Positions 1-8,181 of a DNA stretch of 64,000 nt are shown in pieces. A program made the position numbers and the translations under genes. Position 1 is the stretch's first letter, and each line of letters starts with the position of its first letter. The stretch is from Reyranella massiliensis 521 (GTDB taxonomy: Bacteria; Pseudomonadota; Alphaproteobacteria; Reyranellales; Reyranellaceae), in the NCBI GenBank assembly GCA_945860205.1, contig CAMARK010000001.1:43894-107893 (forward strand), given 5' to 3'. Under the pieces are notes generated by a model. The model saw only the letters and a list, made by a program, of their open reading frames with translations. It did no database searches and was not told the origin of the DNA.

Positions 1-694
1 CGGCGATCCGGCCGCCCTGGACACCGATCTTGACCTTGCGGCCCTGCACTTCGATCTCACCCGACTCGCCCTGCGACAGCGGCTTGGTGAGGCGCGTCTG
101 GATATAGCCGAAGGCGACGGCATTCACGGTGACGTCGTAGCGGCCGAACTCCTTGGCCAGCGTCTTGGTGAGGCCGACGATGCCGGCCTTGCCGGCGGAG
201 TAGTTCGACTGGCCGGCATTGCCGTTGACGCCCGAGGTCGAGGAGATGTTCACGACCTTGCGCACGATCCGCTTGCCCGCCGCCCGCTCCTTCTCGACCG
301 CCTCCTTCAGGTGGATCTGGAAAGCGCGCAGGATGCGGAACGGCGCCGTCAGGTGAACGTCGAGGATGGCGTACCACTGCTCGTCGCTCATCTTCTGGAT
401 GACGCTGTCCCACGTGTAACCGGCGTTGTTGACCACGACATGGCAGTCGCCGAAGGCGTCGACCGCCGTCTTCACGATGCGGTCGCCGAAGTCGGGCTTG
501 GCGACGTCGCCGTTGCAGGCCACCGCCTTGCCGCCCATCTTCACGATCTCGGCCACGGTCTCCTGGGCCGGGGCATCGTCGATGTCGTTGATCACTACAC
601 TGGCGCCGTCGCGCACCAGGCGGAGCGCGATCTCCTTGCCGATACCGCGGCCCGAACCGGTGACGATCGCCACCTTGCCATCCATCTGACCCAT
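1..694 (-). CDS. SDR-family 3-oxoacyl-CoA/ACP reductase, cut by window edge
   Basis: Short-chain dehydrogenase of the FabG type, predicted to interconvert 3-hydroxyacyl and 3-oxoacyl thioesters with NAD(P)H in the cytoplasm. The visible 231 codons hold the TGxxxGIG nucleotide-binding loop near the N terminus, an NNAG motif, the catalytic Ser in an ISSTSG segment and the YSAGK active site. The C terminus lies beyond base 1. ATG at 694 is chosen because AGGAG sits 7 bases upstream; the ATG at 685 is the alternative. It is the last visible gene of the operon with the thiolase and MaoC genes, which fits the dehydrogenation step of a beta-oxidation-like pathway. The substrate is not determinable. 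Confidence 0.88.
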   Translation of the reverse strand, partial: MGQMDGKVAIVTGSGRGIGKEIALRLVRDGASVVINDIDDAPAQETVAEIVKMGGKAVACNGDVAKPDFGDRIVKTAVDAFGDCHVVVNNAGYTWDSVIQKMSDEQWYAILDVHLTAPFRILRAFQIHLKEAVEKERAAGKRIVRKVVNISSTSGVNGNAGQSNYSAGKAGIVGLTKTLAKEFGRYDVTVNAVAFGYIQTRLTKPLSQGESGEIEVQGRKVKIGVQGGRIA

Positions 695-715
695 CTGACT
701 TCTCCTGAAACTTTT

Positions 716-1138
716 TTAGGCCGCGGCCACGGTGGCGCTGCCCTGCAGCGTGTCCTGGCCGTTCTGGTTGGTGCACTTGACCTCGAGGTCGATCAGCTTC
801 TCGCCGTTCTCCTCGCGCTTGCCCGTGACCTTGCCGCTGACGGTGATGACGTCGCCCACCCAGGTGATCGAGGTGAAGCGCGTGCCGAGCTTGCGCACCT
901 TGTTCGACGGCGCATAGCTGGTCACGAGCCGGCCGAGGAAAGCCATCGACAGCATGCCGTGCGCGAACACATCCTTGAAGCCGAACTTCTTGGCGAAGTC
1001 GAGGTCGACGTGGATCGGGTTGTGGTCGCCCGAGCCGCCACAATAAAGTGCGAGCTGGTGGCGGCTGACCGGCGGCAGCACCAGCGGCTTCAGCTCGTCG
1101 CCAACCTTGACCTGGTCGAACTTCGGAATGGTTGCCAT
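716..1138 (-). CDS. MaoC-like (R)-specific enoyl-CoA hydratase subunit
   Basis: Hot-dog-fold hydratase of 140 residues. It carries the hydratase-2 signature around residues 32-50, with the catalytic Asp38, Asn40 and His43 in GSGDHNPIH. Such proteins add water to 2-enoyl-CoA. It starts at ATG 1138 behind GGGAGG. Only 11 bases separate it from the upstream gene, a second hot-dog protein without these residues. By analogy with the ChsH1/ChsH2-type heteromeric MaoC hydratases of steroid side-chain degradation, this is probably the catalytic half of a two-subunit enzyme. That pairing is inferred from adjacency. Confidence 0.9.
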   Translation of the reverse strand: MATIPKFDQVKVGDELKPLVLPPVSRHQLALYCGGSGDHNPIHVDLDFAKKFGFKDVFAHGMLSMAFLGRLVTSYAPSNKVRKLGTRFTSITWVGDVITVSGKVTGKREENGEKLIDLEVKCTNQNGQDTLQGSATVAAA

Positions 1139-1149
1139 TTCTGCCTCCC

Positions 1150-1611
1150 TCACTTCTTCGCAGCGTCGGGGTTGCGCACGACGGTCACGCCCTTGCCCTT
1201 GGCCACGAGCTTGCCCGTCTGGTCCTTCATCTCCATCTCCTGGACGACGAACCACAGCGCGCCGCCCTTCTTGTCGTAGATGTCGACCACCTTCTCCTGG
1301 CAGGTCACCTTGTCGCCGACCACGACCGGCGCGAAATACTCGAAGTGCTGCTCGCCGTGCAGGATCAGGCCGATGTCGACGTTGAGCAGGCGCAGCAGCC
1401 CACCCTTGTTGGGATCGTCGGCCTGCAGCGCGCGCAGGAAGGTGGGCGGCGCGGTGACGCCACGATAGCCCGCGGCCTTGGCCGCCGCCTCGTCGCTGTA
1501 GATCTCGTCTTCCTCGCCGATGGCCTTGCAGAACAGGCGGATCTTGCCGGCCTCGACGGTCGTCGTGAACGGCTTGAACGTATGGCCGATAAGTTTCTTG
1601 TCGAGTTCCAT
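1150..1611 (-). CDS. FAS1-like dehydratase / MaoC N-terminal-type subunit
   Basis: 153-residue single hot-dog domain of the MaoC-N (FAS1-like dehydratase) type. It has the ETAPPTF-like segment (VTAPPTF near residue 52) typical of this half, but no GDxNPxH catalytic signature. In double-hot-dog hydratases this half shapes the acyl-binding tunnel, while the neighbouring half supplies Asp and His. It therefore most likely forms a heteromer with the MaoC protein encoded immediately downstream. ATG 1611 is preceded by a purine-rich GGGAGG. Confidence 0.85.
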   Translation of the reverse strand: MELDKKLIGHTFKPFTTTVEAGKIRLFCKAIGEEDEIYSDEAAAKAAGYRGVTAPPTFLRALQADDPNKGGLLRLLNVDIGLILHGEQHFEYFAPVVVGDKVTCQEKVVDIYDKKGGALWFVVQEMEMKDQTGKLVAKGKGVTVVRNPDAAKK

Positions 1612-1635
1612 GGCAGCTCCCTCCCGGGCTGATTC

Positions 1636-1680
1636 AAAGAAAAGCCCTCTCCCCGACTACGCCGAGTCGAGAGAGAGGGC
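1636..1680 (-). terminator. Hairpin after the thiolase gene, terminator-like
   Basis: Arms gccctctc (1644-1651) and gagagggc (1673-1680) enclose a second inner stem cgact/agtcg (1654-1658, 1665-1669). Read on the minus strand the stem is followed by TTTTCTTT. It lies between the thiolase stop and the MaoC-N start, so it may attenuate the operon rather than end it. Confidence 0.5.
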
Positions 1681-1694
1681 CCTGTCGTTCGTGG

Positions 1695-2894
1695 TTACTC
1701 GTAGCGGCCGACGATGGCCACGCTGGAAATGTTCTCGCGCGGCGCGCCGCCCAGATTGTGCGTCATGCCGATGCGCGGGTTCTTGAGCTGGCGCGCGCCG
1801 GCCTTGCCCTGGATCTGCAGGTACATCTCGTAGAGCATGCGCAGGCCCGAGGCGCCGATCGGATGGCCGAAGCATTTTAGGCCGCCGTCGATCTGGCAGG
1901 GAATCTTGCCGTCGGCGTCGTAGAAGCCGTCTAGCACGTCCTTCCAGCCCTTGCCGGTCTCGGAGATGTGCAGGTCTTCCATGGTGACGAGCTCGGTGAC
2001 CGAGAAGCAGTCATGGACCTCGAACATCGACACTTCGTCGCGCGGGCTCTTGATGCCGGCTTCCTCGTAGGCCTTCTTCGAGGCGATGCGCGTGGTGTGG
2101 AAGTAGCTGCCGTCCCATGAATTGTGGCCCGACTCGGATCCGTTCGAGACCGAGAGCTGCAGCGCCTTGACCGAGACGATGTCTTTCTTGCCGAGCGCCT
2201 TGGCGATCTCGGGCGTGGTGACGATGGCGGCGGCCGCACCGTCCGACACGCCGCAGCAGTCGAACAGGCCGAGCGGCGAGGCGATCATCGGCGCGTTCAG
2301 GATGGTCTCCATCTCGACGGCCTTCTGCAGATGGGCCTTCGGATTCTTGGCGCCGTTCTGGTGGCTCTTCCATGACACGTGGCCGATCGCCTTCTTGAGG
2401 TCCTCGCCGCTCACGCCGTGGGCGGTCATGTAGGCGGTGGCGAGCTGGGCGAAGTTGCCCGGCGCCGTGCCGCTGGCATTCCACAGCGCCTGCAACGGGC
2501 CGCCGCGGCCGCCGGGAAGGCCGCCGTAGCCGGTGTCCTTCAGTTTCTCGACGCCGAGGGCCAGCGCGAAGTCGGCCGCACCAGACGCCACCGCATAGCA
2601 GGCGCCGCGGAAGGCCTCGGTGCCCGAGGCGCACATGTTCTCGACATGCGTCACCGGGATGTTGGGCAGGCGCAGCGTCGTGCTGAGCGGGATGCCCGAC
2701 TTGCCGACGTGAACCTCGTCGATGGCGGTGGAGAACCAGGCCGCCTGGAGCTGGTTCTGGTCGATGCCGGCGTCGGCCAGGCACTCCTTGTAGGCTTCGA
2801 GCATCAGCTCCTCGGCGCCGCTGTCCCAGCGTTCGCCGAACTTCGAGCAGCCCATGCCGAGAATAGCGACCTTGTCCTTGATGCCCCGAGCCAT
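1695..2894 (-). CDS. Thiolase, SCP-x/acetyl-CoA acetyltransferase type
   Basis: 399-residue thiolase-fold enzyme for the last, CoA-dependent carbon-carbon cleavage of a beta-oxidation round. The acyl-accepting Cys88 is present (ENMCASG), as are His294 (FEVHD) and His344 in FGHPIGASG. The C-terminal CxG loop of classical degradative thiolases is replaced by HNLGG, as in SCP2/SCP-x-type thiolases that act on bulky or branched acyl-CoAs. Start ATG 2894 follows AGGAGG. It lies 56 bases downstream of the KASIII/DUF35 fusion gene, and the two probably work together. The substrate is unknown; a steroid-like, terpenoid or branched acid is inferred from family only. Confidence 0.88.
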   Translation of the reverse strand: MARGIKDKVAILGMGCSKFGERWDSGAEELMLEAYKECLADAGIDQNQLQAAWFSTAIDEVHVGKSGIPLSTTLRLPNIPVTHVENMCASGTEAFRGACYAVASGAADFALALGVEKLKDTGYGGLPGGRGGPLQALWNASGTAPGNFAQLATAYMTAHGVSGEDLKKAIGHVSWKSHQNGAKNPKAHLQKAVEMETILNAPMIASPLGLFDCCGVSDGAAAAIVTTPEIAKALGKKDIVSVKALQLSVSNGSESGHNSWDGSYFHTTRIASKKAYEEAGIKSPRDEVSMFEVHDCFSVTELVTMEDLHISETGKGWKDVLDGFYDADGKIPCQIDGGLKCFGHPIGASGLRMLYEMYLQIQGKAGARQLKNPRIGMTHNLGGAPRENISSVAIVGRYE

Positions 2895-2950
2895 GGCAGG
2901 CCTCCTGTAGTGGGGTTGGAATTCTAGACCTTTGACCGGTGGAAGGCGAT

Positions 2951-4393
2951 TTAGACCGGAGCCGCCTTCCAGAAGTAACGCTTGAAGCCGCCGCGCATCG
3001 TGTCGTTGTCGCGGATGCGGAAGGTCATGCGCATCTTGGCGCCGACCTTGACCTGATCCTTGTCGCTGTCGGTGAAGTCGGCCATGAAGCGGCCACCCTC
3101 GGGGAAGGTGATCATGCCGTAGTAGCCCGGCGGATCGGGTGAATAGACCAGCGAGTCGGCGGTGAACGACATGACCGCGCATTCGAGGCCGGCCATCGCG
3201 TAGGGATCCTGGCTGTCGATGGCGTGGCAGTTGGGATTGACGCAGACCTGGCTGCGCGGAAACTGCACCGTGCCGCAGACCTTGCACTTGCCGCCGACCA
3301 GGCCGTAGATCATGTCGCGCTTGCGCCACAGCACCGAGAGCGCCGTCTTCTTGTCGAACTCCGCGCGCATGCCCTTGTCGATCGGCAGCATGTCGTTGAA
3401 GGCGAGGAACTTCATGTAGTTCTTCTCTTCCTTGCGACGCGCCATCCAGCCCGATAGGCCCTTGCGCTTGGCAAGCTTAGCGTTCTCGGCCGTGACCTCG
3501 AACACCAGGATGTCGACGCCCTGGCCGAACGCCACGACCATGATCTTGTCGCCGGCCTTGGCGCTCTCGAGCGCGTCGACCAGCATGACCAGCGCGTGGG
3601 CGGCGCCGGTGTCGCCGAGCGAGGCGCCCAGCAGGTCGCGCACCGCGCCCTCGCCGATGCCCGCCATCTTGGCCATCAGCTTCGGCACCGCCGGCATCAG
3701 GCTCGGCATGATGAAGTGGGTGATGTCGGCGCCCTTGAGCTTGCAGGCGGCGAGGCCGGCCTTGATCGCGGGCGGCACGATCTTCGAGTAGCCCTCGTCG
3801 CGGATCCAGCGCTCTTCCCAGCCGTAGTCGAACTCCGACTCCTCGCCGCGGAAGTGATCGACGAAATCCATCGACACCGAATGATGGCCGACCAGCTTGG
3901 CGATCACGTTCTCGGTGCCGCACAGCAGCGCCGCGGCGCCGTCGCCATAGTTGAGTTCGTTGGCCGAGGCGACGCGCGCCATGCGCTTGTCGGCCGCCGC
4001 CACCAGCGACGGCGCGCCGTCCTTGGAGGCGTTGAGGCCGGCGATCAGCGCCGAGGTGCCGGCCTTCAGCGAGCCGCCGATGTCGGTGGCCGAGAGGTTC
4101 TGCTCGACATTCAGCGCCGTGCCGATCACGCCGGCGTTCTGGCGGTCCTTGAAGGGATGCGTCGTCGAGGCAAAGTAGATGTTGCGGACGTCTTCTGCCT
4201 TGTGGCTGGAGAGGCAGTCGCGCGACGCCTCGACCGCCATGGTGATCGCATCCTCGTCCCAGTTGGCCATCGAGCGCTCGCCCTTGGCGAGGCCGCGCAG
4301 GCCGGGGGCGAACCACTTGTTGGCGTCGTACGCCGCCTGACGGTTGAGGCGCAGGCGCGGCACATAGGCGCCGAAGGCGACGATTCCGACCAT
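2951..4393 (-). CDS. HMG-CoA synthase/KASIII-like domain fused to zinc-ribbon OB-fold (DUF35)
   Basis: 480-residue fusion. Residues 1-about 320 are a thiolase-superfamily domain of HMG-CoA synthase/KASIII type; about 335-480 hold a rubredoxin-like zinc ribbon (Cys370, Cys373, Cys384, Cys389) and an OB fold, i.e. DUF35. The nucleophilic Cys expected in the ACYGxT-like segment is absent: the aligned stretch reads SLKAGTSAL, with Leu109 at the Cys position, while His226 is kept. A retro-aldol or scaffolding role, rather than Claisen condensation, is therefore plausible; Ltp2 with the DUF35 of ChsH2 is a precedent for an aldolase built from these folds. It is the first gene of the operon, with GGAGGAAAG upstream of ATG 4393. 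Confidence 0.85.
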   Translation of the reverse strand: MVGIVAFGAYVPRLRLNRQAAYDANKWFAPGLRGLAKGERSMANWDEDAITMAVEASRDCLSSHKAEDVRNIYFASTTHPFKDRQNAGVIGTALNVEQNLSATDIGGSLKAGTSALIAGLNASKDGAPSLVAAADKRMARVASANELNYGDGAAALLCGTENVIAKLVGHHSVSMDFVDHFRGEESEFDYGWEERWIRDEGYSKIVPPAIKAGLAACKLKGADITHFIMPSLMPAVPKLMAKMAGIGEGAVRDLLGASLGDTGAAHALVMLVDALESAKAGDKIMVVAFGQGVDILVFEVTAENAKLAKRKGLSGWMARRKEEKNYMKFLAFNDMLPIDKGMRAEFDKKTALSVLWRKRDMIYGLVGGKCKVCGTVQFPRSQVCVNPNCHAIDSQDPYAMAGLECAVMSFTADSLVYSPDPPGYYGMITFPEGGRFMADFTDSDKDQVKVGAKMRMTFRIRDNDTMRGGFKRYFWKAAPV

Positions 4394-4412
4394 TCTTGTC
4401 TTTCCTCCGATT

Positions 4413-4450
4413 GCCCGGCGGGAGCCCGCCGGCTCATGAATGCTTGTTCA
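4413..4450. promoter_or_regulatory. Leader hairpin and short inverted repeat before the acyl-CoA operon
   Basis: The stretch before the operon start contains a perfect GC stem, ccggcggg/cccgccgg (4415-4422, 4425-4432), ending just before the Shine-Dalgarno of the fusion gene, and an inverted repeat TGAA-N6-TTCA at 4437-4450. The latter resembles a TetR-family operator half-site pair. Neither is proven. The hairpin lacks a U-tract, so it is a poor terminator. Confidence 0.3.
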
Positions 4451-4516
4451 CTGGCTCTTAGCGCGCCGGCCCGCCCGGTGCGAGCCGGTTTTGGCATGGC
4501 TGCCCAGAGCGCAAAA

Positions 4517-5362
4517 TTATCTTCCGGTCTGCGGAACTGCGCCCGGCTGGGCTGGCATCTCGCGCGACAGGCCGCGGTAGCCGGCGTCGGGCGGGAGGTG
4601 CAGGTAGCGCTTGCCGTCCCTGGTCTCGACCCAGGGCTGGACGGTGACGATCTTGCGCACCGCCGCTGCCGCGATGGCGCCGGCGACCGTGCCACCCTCG
4701 GCCAGCAGCTCGAGGTTCTTTTGCGTCGCATGGACCAGCGTGCGCTTGCCCGCCGTGGCCTCGTCGATCGCCTCCTGGGCGCCGATCCAGACCGAGTCGG
4801 TTGATTCCGATCCGTCGTGCAGCGCGACCTGGTCCTCCGGCGCCTCGGCCAGGAAGAACCAGGTGTCGAAGCGCTTCGGGACAAAAGTCGGCGTGATCCA
4901 GTGCGCGTAGGGCGTCATGAGATCGGTCGCGAGTTCGAGATCCTCGGCCTCGACGAGATCGAGGATGCTCGCCTCGTCCTTGGCGAGCTTGGCACGCCAG
5001 CGATCCTCGATCGGCTTCAGATCGGCGGCGGCGATCAGCGCCTTCTGCCCGCGCTTGCGCGCCAGCAGCACGCCGCATTCCTCGAACGCCTCGCGCACGC
5101 CGGCGATCCGGAATTTTAGTTCATCGTCGCTGATCGTGTCGGGACCACCCGAGCGGGCGCGCAGCCGCTTGTCGCCATCGGCCTCCTCGAGCTTGCCGCC
5201 GGGGAACACGATCGCACCGGAGAAGGAATCGATCTGGTGATGGCGCACCACCATGAAGACCTCGAGCGGGGAAGCCCTGTCACCGCGCTTGGAAGGCCGC
5301 AGCAGCAGGACGGTGGTGGCGGGACGCGGCGGTGCCGGTTCCTTCTTTTGTGTGTCGGTCAT
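4517..5362 (-). CDS. NUDIX hydrolase, NUDT19/CoA-pyrophosphatase-like
   Basis: 281-residue NUDIX protein. The Nudix box is split by an insertion: FPGGKLEE lies near residue 52 and REAFEECGVLL about 35 residues later, which gives the usual Glu ligands for a divalent metal. This enlarged box and the length resemble NUDT19-type hydrolases, several of which cleave CoA or acyl-CoA to phosphopantetheine and 3',5'-ADP. Location upstream of an acyl-CoA operon fits a CoA substrate but does not prove it. ATG 5362 is preferred over ATG 5404, which has no ribosome-binding site and adds a basic tail. Confidence 0.82.
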   Translation of the reverse strand: MTDTQKKEPAPPRPATTVLLLRPSKRGDRASPLEVFMVVRHHQIDSFSGAIVFPGGKLEEADGDKRLRARSGGPDTISDDELKFRIAGVREAFEECGVLLARKRGQKALIAAADLKPIEDRWRAKLAKDEASILDLVEAEDLELATDLMTPYAHWITPTFVPKRFDTWFFLAEAPEDQVALHDGSESTDSVWIGAQEAIDEATAGKRTLVHATQKNLELLAEGGTVAGAIAAAAVRKIVTVQPWVETRDGKRYLHLPPDAGYRGLSREMPAQPGAVPQTGR

Positions 5363-5469
5363 TTGTATCTGTTGTCTCCGTGAGGCGCCGAGCTTCCCAT
5401 ACAACCGGCGACAGAGTCATCGACCGAGTGTATTCTTGGTGCGTGCGTTTCGCACTGAAGGAGGACGCG

Positions 5470-6048
5470 ATGTCCATCACGGCAGACAAATCGGGACCCC
5501 AGAGCCTGGCCGACGGCCTCAAGGCGCTACGCGGCAAATGGGGTTGGATCGTCGCCCTTGGAGCAGTCTTCCTGGTCGCCGGCGTCATCGCGCTGGGCAG
5601 CGTCGTTGCCGCCACCGAAACGGCCGTGCTGGTCGTCGGCATCATGATGATGCTGGGCGGCGTCGCCGAGATCATCGCCGCCTTTGGCGTAAAAAGCTGG
5701 GGCAAGTTCCTGTTCTGGCTGCTGCTGGGCGTGCTCTATGTCGCTGCCGGCGTCATCGCCATCATGAACCCGCTGCTCGCTGCCGTTTACCTCACCCTGA
5801 TGCTGGGCGTCGCACTCGCGGTCGGCGGCATCCTCCGCATCTTCCTCGCCTTCAACATGAAGAGTGCCGGCGGACCTTGGGCCTGGGTCGCGCTCTCGGG
5901 CGTCATCACCTTTGCGCTCGGCTGCATGATCATCGCCCAGTGGCCGGCCTCGAGCCTGTTCGTGCTCGGCGTCTTCCTCGGTATCGACCTGATCTTCATC
6001 GGCGCCGGCTGGATCACCATGGGCCTGGCGCTCAAGAAGCGCGCGTAA
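5470..6048 (+). CDS. HdeD-family (DUF308) membrane protein
   Basis: 192-residue inner-membrane protein with six hydrophobic helices arranged as two three-helix repeats, the DUF308/HdeD layout. The N terminus is a short cytoplasmic segment ending KWGW, and the C terminus is ALKKRA. E. coli HdeD is linked to acid resistance at high cell density; the role in other bacteria is not established. AAGGAGG precedes ATG 5470 with ideal spacing. Its TAA stop abuts the stop codon of the converging reductase gene with no base between them. Confidence 0.88.
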   Translation: MSITADKSGPQSLADGLKALRGKWGWIVALGAVFLVAGVIALGSVVAATETAVLVVGIMMMLGGVAEIIAAFGVKSWGKFLFWLLLGVLYVAAGVIAIMNPLLAAVYLTLMLGVALAVGGILRIFLAFNMKSAGGPWAWVALSGVITFALGCMIIAQWPASSLFVLGVFLGIDLIFIGAGWITMGLALKKRA

Positions 6049-7071
6049 CTACTTCCGGGTCGGGTCTTCGGCAACCTGCACTAGCAGTTTGCCGAAGTTC
6101 CTGCCCTTCAGCAGGCCCATGAAGGCCTCGGGCGCGTTCTCGATGCCCTGCACGATGTCCTCGCGATACTTGATCTTGCCGGCCTTCACAGCGGCGGGCA
6201 CTTCCTTCCAGAAATCAGCCATCTGGCCGAAGTGATCCGACACGATGAAGCCTGTCACCATGGCGCGCTTGACCAGCAGCAGGCGCCAGTCGGGACCGGG
6301 GTTCATCTGCATCTCGTTGTATTGCGAGATCAGGCCGCACAACGGTACGCGGGCGAAGTCGTTGAGCTGCGGCACGACGGCGGCCTGCACGGCGCCACCT
6401 ACATTCTCGAAGTAGACATCGATGCCCTTGGGTGCTGCGGCGCGGATCTCCTTGAAGAGGTTGGCGCCCGCGGCGCGGTAATCCACGCAGGCGTCGAAGC
6501 CCAATTCCTTCACCACGTAATCGCACTTGTCCTTGCCGCCGGCGAGGCCCACGGCACGGCAACCGTGCAGCTTCGCGAGCTGGCCCACCACCGAGCCGAC
6601 GGCGCCTGATGCCGCCGAGACGACGACGGTCTCGCCCGCCTTGGGCTTGCCGATCTGCATCAGGCCCCACCAGGCCGTCATGCCCGGCATGCCGAGCACG
6701 GAAAGCGCCAGCGACAGCGGCGCGGCGTTGGGGTCGAGCTTCATGCTCATCGCGCCATCGGACACGGCGTAGCTCTGCCAGCCGGCATATTCGGCGACAT
6801 AGTCGCCTTCCTTGAACCGGGGGTTCTTCGACTTCACGACCTGGCCGACGGTGCCGCCGACCATCGCATCGCCCAGCTTGACGTTGGCGGCGTAACCCTT
6901 GGTCTCGGCCATGCGCCCGCGCATGTAGGGATCGAGCGACATCCAGATGGTGCGCGAGAGATACTCGCCTTCCTTGGGCTCGGGGATCGGATGGTCGACC
7001 ACGTCAAAATTGGCGTGGGTCGGCTCGCCCTCGGGGCGCGACTTCAGCAGCACGCGGCGATTTGTGGCCAT
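6049..7071 (-). CDS. NADP-dependent MDR-family oxidoreductase (CurA/leukotriene B4 dehydrogenase-like)
   Basis: 340-residue medium-chain reductase without zinc ligands. N-terminal GroES-like part has the SLDPYMRGRM motif of the prostaglandin/leukotriene reductase (curcumin reductase CurA) group. The Rossmann part has AASGAVGSVVGQLAK near residues 152-166. These enzymes reduce the C=C bond of alpha,beta-unsaturated ketones or aldehydes with NADPH in the cytoplasm. The gene converges on hdeD and is divergent from the ankyrin gene. ATG 7071 is preceded by GGAGG. Substrate is not predictable. Confidence 0.9.
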   Translation of the reverse strand: MATNRRVLLKSRPEGEPTHANFDVVDHPIPEPKEGEYLSRTIWMSLDPYMRGRMAETKGYAANVKLGDAMVGGTVGQVVKSKNPRFKEGDYVAEYAGWQSYAVSDGAMSMKLDPNAAPLSLALSVLGMPGMTAWWGLMQIGKPKAGETVVVSAASGAVGSVVGQLAKLHGCRAVGLAGGKDKCDYVVKELGFDACVDYRAAGANLFKEIRAAAPKGIDVYFENVGGAVQAAVVPQLNDFARVPLCGLISQYNEMQMNPGPDWRLLLVKRAMVTGFIVSDHFGQMADFWKEVPAAVKAGKIKYREDIVQGIENAPEAFMGLLKGRNFGKLLVQVAEDPTRK

Positions 7072-7122
7072 GGAATCCTCCGTTGGTTTCAGTCACGCTA
7101 GCATGACGGAAAGGGAGAAACG

Positions 7123-8181
7123 ATGCGGACCGTGTTCCTTGCGCTTGTCGTTCTGCTATGGAGTGGCGCCGTGTCCGCCCAATCCTTGTCCGACAACGAC
7201 CGCGCCTTGATCGACGCCGCTTGGCGCAACGACGTGGCCGCGGCGCGCGACCTGATTGCCCGCGGCGCCAATGTGAACGCCAAGGATCATACACAGCAGA
7301 GCGCCTACCTGATCGCCACCTCGGACGGCTACACCGAACTTCTGCGCCTGACACTCGCACATGGTGCGGACGTACACGCAACCGACAGCTACAACGGCAC
7401 CGGCCTGATCCGCGCCGCCGACCGCGGCCACGCCGAGGTCATCCGCGAGCTCCTGAAGACGCCGATCAGGATCGATCATGTGAATCGGCTGGGCTGGACC
7501 GCTCTCCTCGAGGCGGTGATCCTGGGCGACGGCGGATCGCAACACACCGAAACTGTGCGGCTGCTCGTGCAGGCCGGGGCCAATGTCAACGTCGTCGATC
7601 CCAGCGGACTGACCGCCCTGCAGCACGCGCGCAACAAGGGCTTTCGCGAAATCGAGGCGATCCTCACCGGCAAGGACACCGCAGCAGCTCTGGGCCACGC
7701 CCTGATCGACTCCACGCGCCGCAACGACGTCGAGGCGGCGCGGCGCCTGATTGCCGCCGGCGCCAGCGTCAACGCCCAGGACGAGAATCGCGACAGCGCC
7801 TTCCTGCTGGCCGGCGCCGAGGGACGGCTGGAAATCCTGAAGCTCACGCTGCAGGCGGGCGCCGACCTCAAGAGCACCAACCGCTACGGCGGCACGGCGC
7901 TGATCCCGGCCTGCCATCACGGCCATGTCGAGACGGTGCGCGAGCTGCTGAAGACTGGGATCGACGTGAACCACGTCAACCGGCTCGGCTGGACCGCCTT
8001 GCTCGAGACGGTGATCCTGGGCAACGGCAGCGCACCCTATGTCGAGATCGCGCGCCTGCTGGTCGCCCACAAGGCCGACGTCAATCTCGCCGACGAGCAG
8101 GGCCTCACGCCGCTCGCTCATGCCCGCCAGCGTAACCATCGCGAGATCGTGGCGATCCTCGAAGCCGCAGGCGGCCGCTGA
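7123..8181 (+). CDS. Exported ankyrin-repeat protein with internal duplication
   Basis: 352 residues. An N-terminal signal peptide (hydrophobic to about residue 18, AxA-type cleavage after VSA) is followed by about ten ankyrin units, recognisable by recurring GANVNAKD, GADV and TALLEA motifs. Residues about 28-180 and 188-345 are two copies of the same block: both contain RNDV-AAR-LI, VIRELLKT or VRELLKT, HVNRLGWTALLE and a GLT-LxHAR unit. Ankyrin repeats bind proteins; the partner is probably periplasmic. The stop codon directly abuts the ATG of the next gene, so the two are co-translated. GGGAG lies 6 bases before ATG 7123. Confidence 0.88.
   Translation: MRTVFLALVVLLWSGAVSAQSLSDNDRALIDAAWRNDVAAARDLIARGANVNAKDHTQQSAYLIATSDGYTELLRLTLAHGADVHATDSYNGTGLIRAADRGHAEVIRELLKTPIRIDHVNRLGWTALLEAVILGDGGSQHTETVRLLVQAGANVNVVDPSGLTALQHARNKGFREIEAILTGKDTAAALGHALIDSTRRNDVEAARRLIAAGASVNAQDENRDSAFLLAGAEGRLEILKLTLQAGADLKSTNRYGGTALIPACHHGHVETVRELLKTGIDVNHVNRLGWTALLETVILGNGSAPYVEIARLLVAHKADVNLADEQGLTPLAHARQRNHREIVAILEAAGGR

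Noticed and set aside
1695..3329. Long N-terminal extension of the thiolase
   Set aside because: The extension overlaps the upstream fusion gene in another frame; AGGAGG before ATG 2894 and the family length support the short form.
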